DNA of 64,000 bases from Hydrogenovibrio sp. JE_KL2 (GCF_009296185.1 NZ_WBJR01000005.1:186001-250000), one strand, 5' to 3'; shown: positions 17,795-27,092, numbered from the stretch's first letter. The notes: generated by a model from the sequence alone, not told the origin. Translations and numbers: made by a program.

Positions 17795-18199
17795 TTAGCA
17801 AGCAAATAGCGCCGTGAGTCCTATCCCCAATATAAAAAATATCAGACCGACAATGGATGACAATCGAATGGGGTGCTCATTAAATCTTGTGCGCCATTTC
17901 GTGCGAAAGTGACCTTCTCGGCTGAAAAAGGAATGCGGCATGGCTTCGAGTTTTTCAATGGCTTCGTTGACGGTATCAATGGCAATATTGATTTGTTCGA
18001 TGGCGCTTTGTGTTGGTCCATAGGGTAGATCCAACGCTGCCTTTAAACGTGCGCGGTTAAAGCGTTGCGACAAGGGGTCGTTGAACTTCAATAGCGGGTA
18101 AACTTCATCTGCCCATTTCTCAAATTGGACAAGAGATTTGAAGGGAATGGTGTCCGTGTGTTCTTTACGCAGCTGTTTGAGTTTCTCTAAACTGTCCAT
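17795..18199 (-). CDS. Hypothetical protein with C-terminal membrane anchor
   Basis: This protein of about 134 residues is mostly charged helix (EKLKQLRKEHTDTIPFKSLVQFEKWADEVYPLL, then two further helices). It ends in a single transmembrane helix (IRLSSIVGLIFFILGIGLTALFAC). It is therefore probably tail-anchored in the inner membrane with a cytoplasmic helical domain. No family was recognised. Three in-frame starts lie close together (GTG 18208, ATG 18202, ATG 18199); the ATG at 18199 has the best distance from the AGGTG ribosome site. It stands alone. Confidence 0.6.
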   Translation of the reverse strand: MDSLEKLKQLRKEHTDTIPFKSLVQFEKWADEVYPLLKFNDPLSQRFNRARLKAALDLPYGPTQSAIEQINIAIDTVNEAIEKLEAMPHSFFSREGHFRTKWRTRFNEHPIRLSSIVGLIFFILGIGLTALFAC

Positions 18200-18433
18200 C
18201 ATAAGCACCTCGATAGATGACTGTCGCTAGTCGTAAGTGCGTAGTGTTATATTTAGATTTTTATATGGTGACCTGTCTGAGTTTTTAACTCTTTTATATA
18301 TCATACATTTTTTATGGTATCTTTGTGTTAATTTGTTGAATCTTATAGGATTTTTGATATGAAAAGTTGCGTACGACTTTCAGAGAAATCTTAAGTGATA
18401 TTTGCGAAAATATGACAGTTTTGAGAAAAAGCA

Positions 18434-18451
18434 CCCAACCTGGTAGATTTT
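18434..18451 (-). repeat. Short dispersed repeat copy
   Basis: CCCAACCTGGTAGATTTT on the plus strand, in the divergent gap 56 bp before the Tim44-like gene. It is the only intergenic copy in this window that is not near a stop codon. The rest of the 18200-18506 gap holds no other clear feature. Confidence 0.8.
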
Positions 18452-18506
18452 GTCAGCAAAAAGGGTAAGCTAGCGCGCTGCTAGATGTTCTAAGAGGAAT
18501 TATAAA

Positions 18507-19409
18507 ATGAAGAAAACGTTGGTACTCATGATGACACTTGTCTCCTTCCTGGCTTTTGCGCAAGTGGCGGAAGCGAAGCGATTCGGTTTTGGTGGCAATT
18601 TCGGTTATTCGAAAAAGATGGCTCCTCAACAGTACAACAAGCGTCCAAGCTCTTCGAACACGCAGCAAACAAAACCTCAACAAGCCCCTTATGGTCAAAG
18701 ACCGTCAACAGGGGCATCCAAGTGGCTTGGTCCATTGGCTGGGATTGCCGCCGGTGGTCTGTTGGCAGCAATGCTTTTTGGAGACGGTTTTCATGGCATC
18801 CAGCCTTTCGATATTTTGGTATTCATTTTGATAGCAATGGTGTTGATGAGTCTGTTCCGCCGACGTCAGCAACCTGTGCATAGCAGCTATCAGCCAGAGC
18901 ATGATGAACCTATGCATCAGCCGAATCATTATGAAAAGAGTGCTCACCAAGATTGGCAGGCTCCTGAGTCTGCTTATCAACAAGGATCAATAATTGGTTC
19001 TGCGCTTTCTGAAAATGCACAAACAGTGGACGAAGCGCCGAGCTGGTTTGACAAAGACAGCTTTATAGAAAATGCCAAGCATCACTTTGTAGCAATACAA
19101 AAGGCTTGGGATGCGCAAGATATGAGCGAAGTCCGCGCATATTGTTCACCAGAGTTGGCGTTAGCGCTGGAAAGCGAGATGGAAGGTATGGACATGGCCG
19201 GAAATTTCACTCAGGTTGACGAGCTACGTGCCGATATCGTCGATATGGCAACCGAAAGCGAATACTTTATTGTCAGTGTGCGTTTTTCAGGGTTCATTAT
19301 TGAAGAACAGGGTGGCTTTGCCCATGCTTTCAATGAAGTTTGGCATATTCGCCGTCTGCTTCAGGGGGAAGGGGATTGGCAAATTGCAGGTATTCAGCAG
19401 GTGAGCTGA
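18507..19409 (+). CDS. Tim44-domain membrane protein
   Basis: The 300-residue protein has a signal peptide (1-23, ending QVAEA). A low-complexity Gln/Pro/Ser/Asn-rich stretch (about 35-70) and two transmembrane segments (about 73-112, with a Gly-rich turn) follow. A Tim44-like domain makes up the C-terminal half (about 165-300, ARG-rich SPELALALESEM and FIVSVRFSGFI). Bacterial homologues (COG4395) are thought to be lipid-binding or transport-related proteins of the inner membrane, but their function is not settled. ATG follows an AGAGGAA ribosome site. It is monocistronic. Confidence 0.78.
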   Translation: MKKTLVLMMTLVSFLAFAQVAEAKRFGFGGNFGYSKKMAPQQYNKRPSSSNTQQTKPQQAPYGQRPSTGASKWLGPLAGIAAGGLLAAMLFGDGFHGIQPFDILVFILIAMVLMSLFRRRQQPVHSSYQPEHDEPMHQPNHYEKSAHQDWQAPESAYQQGSIIGSALSENAQTVDEAPSWFDKDSFIENAKHHFVAIQKAWDAQDMSEVRAYCSPELALALESEMEGMDMAGNFTQVDELRADIVDMATESEYFIVSVRFSGFIIEEQGGFAHAFNEVWHIRRLLQGEGDWQIAGIQQVS

Positions 19410-19519
19410 ACGGCTTCGCTAGGCAAATCAAAAATTCAAAAGAGCGGTTTTTTTTGTTAAGGTAACATCGGCAATGCCAACCCAAGCGGCTTTGGCCGAA
19501 TTATCAAGAGGGATTTGTG

Positions 19520-19966
19520 ATGAAAGTAAAACAGGTAATGCTCCTACTGCTCACCTTGTCGTTTCTGACCTTAACGGCCTGTTCGAAAGACCCGGTGAAG
19601 ATCGTTTCAGCCAAGTTGGTCGATAACATCGACCGCGGTTCGGGTAATTTTGACCGTATGCTCCAAATCTGTTTCGATAAACCGCTCACGTCGGACTACT
19701 ATCACAAAGTCATTATTGTCACTCAGCAGAACTTCAAGCTTGAAGGGGGCAATATGTTGCGTCCGCAGGCATCCGATCCCGATAACAAGTGTATGTTGAG
19801 AAACCTGTATAATTACATTAATAAGGATTCTCCGGTCGGCGCCCGTCAGATGATCAAAGATTACATGACGCCAGGTAACATCAGTCAAATACTCATCCAA
19901 GTATATGACGATAAACCGGAAGGTAAAGGAAAACCAATCGCTCAGGCATTGTTTAAAAACCTATAA
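19520..19966 (+). CDS. Hypothetical lipoprotein
   Basis: The protein of 148 residues begins with a lipoprotein signal peptide whose lipobox reads LTAC, so the mature protein starts at a lipidated Cys near residue 21. The remaining part (CSKDPVKIVSAKLVDNIDRGSG, two further Cys, FDKPLTSDYYHKVIIV) matches no family I recognise. It is probably a small periplasmic lipoprotein. The ATG at 19520 lies 7 nt after an AAGAGGGA ribosome site and is preferred to the GTG at 19517. It ends just before a strong terminator. Confidence 0.65.
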   Translation: MKVKQVMLLLLTLSFLTLTACSKDPVKIVSAKLVDNIDRGSGNFDRMLQICFDKPLTSDYYHKVIIVTQQNFKLEGGNMLRPQASDPDNKCMLRNLYNYINKDSPVGARQMIKDYMTPGNISQILIQVYDDKPEGKGKPIAQALFKNL

Positions 19967-19985
19967 CTGCCGACACTGGTTAACG

Positions 19986-20009
19986 AACCCGGCCTTAGCC
20001 GGGTTTTTT
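19986..20009 (+). terminator. Rho-independent terminator after the lipoprotein gene
   Basis: AACCCGGC, a CTTA loop and GCCGGGTT form an 8-bp stem followed by a run of T. It lies 19 bp after the lipoprotein stop and 21 bp before the truD start. Confidence 0.85.
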
Positions 20010-20029
20010 GTGTCATAAAGGAACGTAAA

Positions 20030-21070
20030 TTGACGACAGATACCCCTTGCTTTGATATGAAAATGCTCGCTTTTGCTTATGGCGAACCTCAAGAAACCGC
20101 TGTTTTAAAGTGGTCTCCCGAGGACTTTAGGGTTGAAGAACAAATTGCCTACGAACTGAGTGGTGAGGGTGAGCACCTGTGGCTGTGGGTTGAAAAGATC
20201 GGCCAAAACACCGATTGGGTGATGAAGCAACTGGCGGCATTCGCAGGAGTTACTTCCCGAGAAATGGGGGCGGCGGGTAAAAAAGATCGTCAAGCGGTGA
20301 CCTATCAATGGATGAGTTGTCATTTGCCCGGCAAGGCAGATCCAGACTTTTCAAAGTTAGCGATTCCGGGAGTGAAGGTTCTTAAAGCAATAAGGCATCA
20401 TCGTAAGTTGCAAACAGGTGGTCTGAGCGGCAATCGGTTTGAGCTGCGTTTAACCGAGGTGCAGGGGGATAAAGACGCTATTGAAACCCGCTTAAAGACC
20501 ATACAGGCACAAGGCATTCCTAATTACTTTGGTGAGCAACGCTTTGGTATTGAGATGCAGAATCTTATGCAGGTTTCTCGACTGTTTTCTGGAGAGATAC
20601 GCCCCAAACGCCACCAAAAGTCCCTTTACTTGTCAGCAGCACGATCGTGGATGTTTAATGTCGAACTGAGCGAGCGTATCCGACAAGGTAATTGGAATCA
20701 GGCTATTGAGGGTGATGTCTTTCAGCTACAAGGATCGCAAAAGTGCTTTGTAAACGAAGTTGATGCGGATATTCAGCGTCGAATTGCAGAGTTGGATATT
20801 CACCCGACGGGCATGATGACTGGGCGTGGACGGAGCTTGGCTAGCGGTCAAGTTGCAGAGCAAGAGCAAAAAATCATGGCGACGTTTGCGGATTGGCAAC
20901 AAGGATTGGAAAAGGTCGGATTGAAGCAGGAACGACGTGCGTTACGTGTGCTGCCACAAGATTTATCCTGGCAGTGGCAAAATGGCTCTGATTTGTTGTT
21001 GAGTTTTACGCTACCAGCAGGCTCTTATGCCACCATGGTAGTTAGGGAAGTGGTTTCAGTCACTTCCTGA
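20030..21070 (+). CDS. truD: tRNA pseudouridine synthase D
   Basis: The 346-residue protein matches TruD, which makes pseudouridine 13 in tRNA-Glu. The catalytic motif reads AAGKKDRQAVT with the nucleophilic Asp, and the family motifs SGNRFELRLTE, IPNYFGEQRFG and LSAARSWMFN are present. The insertion domain (about 150-290) has the usual length. The start is TTG at 20030, about 7 nt after an AAAGGAA ribosome site; the first in-frame ATGs lie 27-33 bp further in and lack such a site. Its end overlaps the convergent diguanylate cyclase by 15 bp. Confidence 0.9.
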   Translation: MTTDTPCFDMKMLAFAYGEPQETAVLKWSPEDFRVEEQIAYELSGEGEHLWLWVEKIGQNTDWVMKQLAAFAGVTSREMGAAGKKDRQAVTYQWMSCHLPGKADPDFSKLAIPGVKVLKAIRHHRKLQTGGLSGNRFELRLTEVQGDKDAIETRLKTIQAQGIPNYFGEQRFGIEMQNLMQVSRLFSGEIRPKRHQKSLYLSAARSWMFNVELSERIRQGNWNQAIEGDVFQLQGSQKCFVNEVDADIQRRIAELDIHPTGMMTGRGRSLASGQVAEQEQKIMATFADWQQGLEKVGLKQERRALRVLPQDLSWQWQNGSDLLLSFTLPAGSYATMVVREVVSVTS

Positions 21071-22159
21071 CTGTTGCACGGTAACATCTTCAGGGTCTTC
21101 TGCATTTTCCGGTGCCAGACAAAACTGGTTTCGCCCTTTTTCTTTTGCCTTGTAGAGCGCCTCGTCTGCAGACTTGAATAGCTCTTTGAAGGAGGAATGT
21201 TGCGGGTTAAGTTGGGCAATTCCCGCCGAGAAGCGGATGTGTACGACTTCAGAGCCGATGGTCATCGGGTTGTCAGACAACACCATTTGAATTTTCTTCA
21301 TCAACTTTTCAGCTTGGTGTGCATTGGTTTCAGGCAATAGCAGAACAAACTCATCCCCGCCCATACGTGCAATCAAGTCACTCTTTCTTAGGGTTTTTGT
21401 TACCAGTTTGGCAATGAGCTTAATGGATTTATCTCCAGTCAGATGCCCGTAGTTGTCATTGATAGATTTGAAGAAGTCGATGTCGAAAACCACGAGGCAA
21501 AGTGACGAAATATAATGTCGACTTGCAAGGTTGAAGTATTGCCCAGAGGCTTCCAGTATACCTTGGCGGTTTAGAACGCCTGTCATCTGATCGTGCGTGA
21601 CCAACTCCTGAAGTTGTTGGTTTTGCTCCGCGATGGCGGCTTCATAAGCATAAATCTGTTTACTGAAATGATGTGCCAAAATCGCAATAGCAATCAGGCA
21701 CAGCAGCAAAGAAGATAAGGCTTCCTGCGATAGATAATCTGGAATATAGGTCTGTGACAGTAGAATAAAACACAGCGTTAGCAACAGTGTCGTTAGTCCA
21801 ATCAACGCAGTGGTAAAGAAAAAGCTGAAGATGACGAGCGGTAGAAACCAGATCAATCTAAAACTATTTTCAGGCACCCACAGCGCCATCAGGCAGAAGA
21901 AAGCAAAACCGGAAAAAGCCAGAACGGTCGATATGGAAAATAAGCTTTCCGGCCGTCGGCACAGAGAGTAGTACAGCCACAGGGTTTCAACACTGAAAGC
22001 CAAGTTAGTCCAAGCCATCAGATTTCCATCAGGCAGCAGGCCGAAAAACACAAACGCAGAATACCCCAAGTTTATTAGGGTTGCCAGAATGAGAATCAGC
22101 TTCAGCGTACCAACCTTGAAGTCGATAAAACTCGATGGAGTCATATTCTCAGTTTGCAT
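21056..22159 (-). CDS. Membrane diguanylate cyclase (GGDEF)
   Basis: The 367-residue protein has an N-terminal membrane region of about six helices (about 18-180) and a short coiled linker (EAAIAEQNQQLQELVTHD). A C-terminal GGDEF domain follows with an intact active site MGGDEFVLLLPE. The inhibitory site RKSD lies five residues before GGDEF, so product feedback is likely. It should make c-di-GMP from two GTP at the inner membrane. The ligand of the membrane domain is unknown. It could feed the LapD system at 8746-11354, but this is only a possible link. Confidence 0.9.
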   Translation of the reverse strand: MQTENMTPSSFIDFKVGTLKLILILATLINLGYSAFVFFGLLPDGNLMAWTNLAFSVETLWLYYSLCRRPESLFSISTVLAFSGFAFFCLMALWVPENSFRLIWFLPLVIFSFFFTTALIGLTTLLLTLCFILLSQTYIPDYLSQEALSSLLLCLIAIAILAHHFSKQIYAYEAAIAEQNQQLQELVTHDQMTGVLNRQGILEASGQYFNLASRHYISSLCLVVFDIDFFKSINDNYGHLTGDKSIKLIAKLVTKTLRKSDLIARMGGDEFVLLLPETNAHQAEKLMKKIQMVLSDNPMTIGSEVVHIRFSAGIAQLNPQHSSFKELFKSADEALYKAKEKGRNQFCLAPENAEDPEDVTVQQSGSD

Positions 22160-22225
22160 GATTGAAGCCTATTTCAATTTTATGTTTATTGTACGTTGTA
22201 ACGCTTAGTCTTGTAATGCTCTTTA

Positions 22226-22669
22226 TTATTTAGGTTTGGCGTATAACTCGTCCGGACTGATTAGCGGATCTGTCAAAATGGTTGCAGACGACGTCGACAC
22301 CTCGGTATAAAAACAGCTTTTTCTGCCTGTGTGACAAGCAGGGCCTGTTTGGTCAACCAGTAGCAAAATGGTGTCACCATCACAATCCAAACGCAGGGAT
22401 TTCAGTAGTTGAATTTGTCCGGATTCTTCGCCTTTCCGCCAGTAAGACTGACGTGAGCGAGACCAATAACAGACGCGCCCTGTCTTTAGCGTTTCTTCGA
22501 TAGAGGCGGCGTTCATCCATGCCATCATCAGGACTTCGCCGGTATCATGCTGTTGGGCGATGGCGGGAATCAATCCGTTATCATCAAATTTAAGCTGAGA
22601 TTTAAGTTCATCCCAAGCGAATTGATCGCCTTTTTGGGCTTTTTCCAGTGATTTGAATGTCGTTGTCAT
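22226..22669 (-). CDS. hisI: Phosphoribosyl-AMP cyclohydrolase
   Basis: The 147-residue protein carries the HisI signatures VLMMAWMNAASIEETL, CYWSRSRQSYWRKGEESG and LRLDCDGDTILLLVDQTGPACHTG, including the metal-binding Cys and Asp residues. It opens the purine ring of phosphoribosyl-AMP in histidine synthesis. It is the stand-alone form without a fused HisE domain, and no other his gene is nearby. It lies 38 bp after the exonuclease gene on the same strand. Confidence 0.92.
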   Translation of the reverse strand: MTTTFKSLEKAQKGDQFAWDELKSQLKFDDNGLIPAIAQQHDTGEVLMMAWMNAASIEETLKTGRVCYWSRSRQSYWRKGEESGQIQLLKSLRLDCDGDTILLLVDQTGPACHTGRKSCFYTEVSTSSATILTDPLISPDELYAKPK

Positions 22670-22707
22670 GGTCGTTCCTGTTCCTCGGTTCGCTTGCTTA
22701 CTTTTGC

Positions 22708-23817
22708 CTATTTGCGTTTTGCTTGGGCGAAAGCAGCGGCGAACAGGTTGTTGGAAATGGTGTTTTTCACCGGTTCCGGTTTCTTGGCTTTAATTTGTGA
22801 TTTGCGGCCAATCGCCAACATGGCGTTGAACAATTCCGCGGTGGCTTGCGCATCGGCCAAAGCATCATGCGCATCTCCCGGGAAAGGTTTGCCTAAAATC
22901 TTTTCATAAGCGTCGGTCAGCTTAGGGGTTTTGTAGAACCAATACATTTTCTCCGACTGCCAGCGTAATGCACCGACCAAATCCGTTGCCAGTTTGGCGA
23001 CATCCAACCACCGATTATAGTCCAACTCGAAAGTCAGTAGCTTTTTCTCGGCGCTCTTTTGCAGGTAGGCAAAATCGGACTCGGTGCTGTAAGCCAGTAC
23101 CACATCCGCATCCATCAGCGTTTGATGGATGGTGTCCCATGTTTGCGCTAGGAAAGGCGCATCCTGCACCATCTCTGTGGTGATGTTGTGCTTTTCGTTT
23201 TCCGGGATATCATAGCCTGGGTTGATCAGCTGGTTCAGGATTTCTTTGCCTTCCAAATCGCAAATGGAAATCTGAATCACATCCGCGTTATCGCTGGTGC
23301 AAACGTCAGTGGCTTCAATGTCGATACAATAAACTTTCTTGCCCTTAAGCTCTTGGTCGTGTTCTTTTAACTTGAACTGCGCGTCATTACGACGCTCCTG
23401 CAACAGGTTGATGACTTCTGAAGAGGTAAATTCACCGACTAGGTCTGTGAGCTTGCTACGAAGCTTTTTGACAGAACGTGTTAAGGATTTACGTACCTCT
23501 TCATCGTCACTCGCGCGCTCGATAAAGGCTTCCACAGTCAAGACTTCTTCATTGATGATCAGGTTCTGCATAATCGAATCGACAATCTTCGTGTCTTTGA
23601 AGTCCATTGCTTCCAGTGATGGAATTCTCAAATTCGCGCTCAATAACGCCTTTTGACCTTTAGCAGGCGAAGCGATGATTTGAATGCCCTTGATGTCCAG
23701 TCCATCGGAGGCGGCAACCGCAACAATATATTCTTTAATTGGTTGATTGCGTTTGTCGATAAAAATGAGTTGCGCATTGCTGCTAGCGCTTTTTGCCGCG
23801 GGCGTTTCTGTGTTCAT
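22708..23817 (-). CDS. DEDDh 3'-5' exonuclease with an unrecognised N-terminal region
   Basis: The C-terminal 200 residues of this 369-residue protein form a DnaQ-type exonuclease. ExoI reads YCIDIEATDV, ExoII lies around AYSTESDFAYLQ, and ExoIII reads HDALADAQATAELF, giving the DEDDh metal-binding residues. The N-terminal part (about 1-160) starts with a beta-rich stretch (LIFIDKRNQPIKEYIVAVAASDG) and contains a charged helical part; I do not recognise it. Possible roles are DNA proofreading or repair, or RNA processing. It is followed by hisI in the same direction. Confidence 0.75.
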   Translation of the reverse strand: MNTETPAAKSASSNAQLIFIDKRNQPIKEYIVAVAASDGLDIKGIQIIASPAKGQKALLSANLRIPSLEAMDFKDTKIVDSIMQNLIINEEVLTVEAFIERASDDEEVRKSLTRSVKKLRSKLTDLVGEFTSSEVINLLQERRNDAQFKLKEHDQELKGKKVYCIDIEATDVCTSDNADVIQISICDLEGKEILNQLINPGYDIPENEKHNITTEMVQDAPFLAQTWDTIHQTLMDADVVLAYSTESDFAYLQKSAEKKLLTFELDYNRWLDVAKLATDLVGALRWQSEKMYWFYKTPKLTDAYEKILGKPFPGDAHDALADAQATAELFNAMLAIGRKSQIKAKKPEPVKNTISNNLFAAAFAQAKRK

Positions 23818-23943
23818 TGGTTCTCAGTTAAAAGATTTTAAGATAAAGGTCGTATTGTACCAGTTTCGATGGTGGCGAGAAATGCTTAGTCTGTGTCAGC
23901 TTTATGAAATTTTGTGTGGCGTTTTAGCCTATCAGAATCGGTA

Positions 23944-23962
23944 AAAATCTGCCAGGTTGGGG
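23944..23962 (+). repeat. Short dispersed repeat copy
   Basis: AAAATCTGCCAGGTTGGGG lies directly after the stop codon of the minus-strand NlpC/P60 gene, so the repeat starts the 3' untranslated part of that mRNA. Confidence 0.85.
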
Positions 23963-24532
23963 TTAGGGCTTTTGGGCAAGCGAGGTGCCTATGCGTCGGG
24001 CGGTCCAGTAGTGTCGTCGCCAGAAATCATTTTCCAGGCTCGATATGGTGACGCCTTCGCTGCTGGAGGCGTGCATGAAGTGATGATTGCCTAAGTAGAT
24101 GCCATTGTGATGCCCGCTATCAAAAACGCCCAGACCGATGTTGAAAAATACCACATCACCTGGTTTGAGTTTTGACATGGGTACGTAGCGCCCGGCTTTG
24201 ACTTGTTGTTTGGTGGTTCTGGGAAGAATCAAACCGAACTGCTGTTTGAAAGTGGTTTGGACGAATGCAGAGCAATCAATGCCTTTCTTGGTTCGCCCGC
24301 CGTAACGGTAGGGCGTTTGTTTCCATTGAGAGTATTCTCGTAACAGCTTTTTTCTCACCGCTTTGGTGTTGGCAAAGTCGGTTTTGAGTTTGGTATAGCT
24401 TTGGGTGTGGTGAACCGGGTAGCTTGCCTGTTTGGGCGGTGTGCTGGCGCAGCCGACCAGCCAGAATGGCTGTAGGACTGCCAGCGCGAGGAGGGCGCTA
24501 AGTTTTCCGAAGTGTGGTAAACGTGCCAACAT
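23963..24532 (-). CDS. NlpC/P60 family lipoprotein endopeptidase
   Basis: The 189-residue protein has a lipoprotein signal peptide with lipobox VGC (about residue 28). A C40 cysteine peptidase domain follows (about 65-185), with catalytic Cys in KKGIDCSAFVQ and His in DSGHHNGIYLG, plus FMHAS. Members cut peptide stems of peptidoglycan, often the D-Glu-DAP bond. It resembles the Spr/MepS and NlpC group of outer-membrane lipoproteins. It lies 24 bp after the thioredoxin-like gene on the same strand. Confidence 0.87.
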   Translation of the reverse strand: MLARLPHFGKLSALLALAVLQPFWLVGCASTPPKQASYPVHHTQSYTKLKTDFANTKAVRKKLLREYSQWKQTPYRYGGRTKKGIDCSAFVQTTFKQQFGLILPRTTKQQVKAGRYVPMSKLKPGDVVFFNIGLGVFDSGHHNGIYLGNHHFMHASSSEGVTISSLENDFWRRHYWTARRIGTSLAQKP

Positions 24533-24556
24533 AGTTTAAGCCATTGTCTTTTCCAT

Positions 24557-25114
24557 TTAAGCTTTCCACTTGATGGAGCAACCCATTGATGGAATCTGCT
24601 CTAACGGGCCTTGCCCGGTCTGCGCGACTTGTTTCATCGCCTCTAGCAAGTCTCGGCGTACGCCTTCAGGAGACGTTTCTTTACGAGATTCGTCCAGACG
24701 ACCACGGTATTGCAGTTTTAACTCGGCGTTATAACCGAAAAAGTCAGGCGTGCAAACCGCGCCATAGGCCTTGGCGACCGACTGAGTTTCGTCAAGCACA
24801 TAGGGGAAAGGAAACTGCCACTGCTCGGCTACGGCTTTCATGTTCTCAAAAGAGTCTTCTGCATATTCGTTGGGGTTATTACTCATGATGGCGATACTGT
24901 TGATGCCGTATTCGTCACGCAAAATACGCGTGTCTTCCACCAGCCGCTTTTGAATGGCTTTTACATAAGGGCAATGGTTGCAGATAAACATCACCAGTAG
25001 TCCGTTTTCACCCTTTGCCTTTTCCAACGTCCAGGTCTGACCGTCTGTTCCCGGCAGACTGAAATCGATAGCGGGTTGGTTGAAATCGCAAACTGGGGTC
25101 GTCAAACTGACCAT
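24557..25114 (-). CDS. Thioredoxin-fold redoxin family protein
   Basis: The 185-residue protein has an AhpC/TSA-like thioredoxin fold: the substrate-entry part DFSLPGTDGQTWTLEKAKGENG is followed by VMFICNHCPYVKAI, a CxxC motif with the unusual sequence CNHC. Proteins of this type (often annotated as thioredoxin family or peroxiredoxin-like) are cytoplasmic; there is no signal peptide. The exact redox partner is unknown. ATG follows a GGAG ribosome site. It is between mscS and the NlpC gene. Confidence 0.8.
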   Translation of the reverse strand: MVSLTTPVCDFNQPAIDFSLPGTDGQTWTLEKAKGENGLLVMFICNHCPYVKAIQKRLVEDTRILRDEYGINSIAIMSNNPNEYAEDSFENMKAVAEQWQFPFPYVLDETQSVAKAYGAVCTPDFFGYNAELKLQYRGRLDESRKETSPEGVRRDLLEAMKQVAQTGQGPLEQIPSMGCSIKWKA

Positions 25115-25144
25115 TGTGTGTCTCCTGTGTTGTTTTACTGTGGA

Positions 25145-26917
25145 TTAGTCGTGGTCTTTTTTCGGGCTCCCCTCGGGAGGGTAAGCCAAGGTGTCTTTAA
25201 TCGCCGCTTTCTCTTCGTCCGAAAAGTTCGGGAAAGGCAGTTTTTCCTGTTCAATCAGTGCCTGTATTTTCGCTTCGGCTTCTTTTTGAACTGTTTCCGA
25301 AACCGGTTCCGCTTTGGTGATGACGATGCGTTGCTCCGGTGTGGCAAGGCGAATATTGAGCTTGTGCAATATGTCGAGAATATGGAAGTTTAAATCTTCT
25401 GCAATGGCTTTGAACTCCGGCATGGATTTGGTGCTGACATAAGCATTTACTACGATCAGGAAAGCATCGCGCTCAATTTCTTCGAATCTTGCTCTGGCGG
25501 CGACATCCAGTGTTTTGGGGTGCGAGATAATCAGCTCTCTCAGCGCAATCAGCAATAGGCGGAGTTGTTCCGATGTGGTATCGAGGCGTACGCGTAGTTC
25601 TCGTTTGTAAAGTCTGCGGTCGATTTCCGCAAAATTCTCCAGTTCTTTGGAGGCGAAAACCGAGTTAGGGACATGCACGATGGAACGGTTGAGTTTGCGG
25701 ATGCGGGTAGAACGTAAGCCGATTTCTTCAACGGTTCCGGTGATGTCGCCAAACTGACAGAAATCTCCGGGCTTGATGGGGCGGGCAATATAGAGCGTAA
25801 AGGCACCGAAAACGTTTTCCAATGTTTTTTGCGCTGCCAAGGCAATGGCTAAAGACCCAATCCCTAACCCGGTTAACACGGTGGTTAAGCTATAACCGGC
25901 ATCGCTCAGCCAGCTAAGAATCAGTACGATGACGACCAGCACTTTTACCGTCGTGGAGAGGGGGCGAATCAAGGCACGCGAGAATTTTTCGTTCAATTTG
26001 CTGGTCAAGCGTTGGGCAACTAATTCGACGATGCCGAGTATCAGGAACATAATGGCGAGGTAGTCCAAAATGCCGGAGGCAAAGATGACTTTGGCCTGAA
26101 GCGATAATCCGAGTTTGCTGATACCGTACTGTATGGTCCACATAGTCATGGCGTAACGTAACCCGCCTGTCAGGAAATGATGGAATGCGGTTTTTTCAGG
26201 GTAAAGTCTCGACCAGATGAAACTGAGCAGGTTGGTGAGTAGCTTAATCAGATACCAGCTAGCGATGATAATGACAACGACACTGACGAACTGCCAGTTT
26301 TCCATGTGGAAAACTTTGAATTCCGGTAGATAGCTGGAAACAGCGGTTGCCCAATCTGGATAGCCGAACTCTGCCCATAATGTCGGAATTTGCACGAGTG
26401 TCTGGTTGGAGATTTTCCAGATATAGCCAACGGTCGGATCTGAAATTTTTTGCAGATAGACGGGCACTTTTCCTTGAGAACTATTGATGTAGCCCATCAG
26501 GTCTCGGTAAGAGGGGAGCCCATCGTTTTGAGCGCCTTCGGGAGCGTTGCTGATGGCGGTTAAATCAAGCAAATTTTGTTGTTGCCAGATGATGATAAGG
26601 CGTCTTAAAAGCTCTTTGGCGCCGATACTCTTAACTCGTGCAGGTAGGTAACGCATATCAAGGTATTTGGCGGCTTCATCGTACTTGCCTTGTTTGACCA
26701 ACTCCGTCATGGTCAAAAGGGTTGAGAGGGGCGTACTACCCGGACGAATTTTTTGTTTGCCGCTGTCGGACTTGTCTAGCAAGGCTTGAGAGCGCTGTTG
26801 GGTCTCTACCGCTTGTTTGATGGTGGTTTCAGTATCAGAATAGGCTTGTTGAGTGGCGCTTAAGCAAAGGGCAGCGAGAAAAATTTTTAAAAAAAGAAAA
26901 AAGCGCTGTTTTTGCAT
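25145..26917 (-). CDS. MscS-family mechanosensitive channel with extended N-terminus
   Basis: A signal peptide (QKQRFFLFLKIFLAALCLSATQQAYS) is followed by a periplasmic helical region (to about 200) and about five transmembrane helices. The conserved MscS pore and beta domain comes next (GLGIGSLAIALAAQKTLENVFGAF, then IKPGDFCQFGDITGTVEEIGLRSTRIR), and then a cytoplasmic tail. It should gate on membrane tension and release solutes after osmotic down-shock. At about 590 residues it is a mid-size member. The ATG at 26917 is chosen because the signal peptide starts there; a GTG at 26944 is also possible. Confidence 0.85.
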   Translation of the reverse strand: MQKQRFFLFLKIFLAALCLSATQQAYSDTETTIKQAVETQQRSQALLDKSDSGKQKIRPGSTPLSTLLTMTELVKQGKYDEAAKYLDMRYLPARVKSIGAKELLRRLIIIWQQQNLLDLTAISNAPEGAQNDGLPSYRDLMGYINSSQGKVPVYLQKISDPTVGYIWKISNQTLVQIPTLWAEFGYPDWATAVSSYLPEFKVFHMENWQFVSVVVIIIASWYLIKLLTNLLSFIWSRLYPEKTAFHHFLTGGLRYAMTMWTIQYGISKLGLSLQAKVIFASGILDYLAIMFLILGIVELVAQRLTSKLNEKFSRALIRPLSTTVKVLVVIVLILSWLSDAGYSLTTVLTGLGIGSLAIALAAQKTLENVFGAFTLYIARPIKPGDFCQFGDITGTVEEIGLRSTRIRKLNRSIVHVPNSVFASKELENFAEIDRRLYKRELRVRLDTTSEQLRLLLIALRELIISHPKTLDVAARARFEEIERDAFLIVVNAYVSTKSMPEFKAIAEDLNFHILDILHKLNIRLATPEQRIVITKAEPVSETVQKEAEAKIQALIEQEKLPFPNFSDEEKAAIKDTLAYPPEGSPKKDHD

Positions 26918-27055
26918 AAGTATTAAGCCCAAAAGGATGTTCACGAGAAGATAGGTGTTGGGTCAAAATATACCTTAAATGTGGCTTCACAGTCTAGTTT
27001 TTAGCAGGCAAAACAGAAGGTTAGCGTTAGAAATGTGTTGAAGCGTAGCGTAAAA

Positions 27056-27092
27056 GCAAAAAGAAACCGCTGAAATGACAGAAACAGCGGTT
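27056..27092 (-). terminator. Orphan minus-strand terminator hairpin
   Basis: AACCGCTG (27065-27072) and CAGCGGTT (27085-27092) form a perfect 8-bp stem with a 12-nt loop. Read on the minus strand it is followed by a T-rich tail (TTCTTTTTGC). No minus-strand gene is annotated upstream within 400 bp, so it points to an unknown transcript. Confidence 0.55.
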
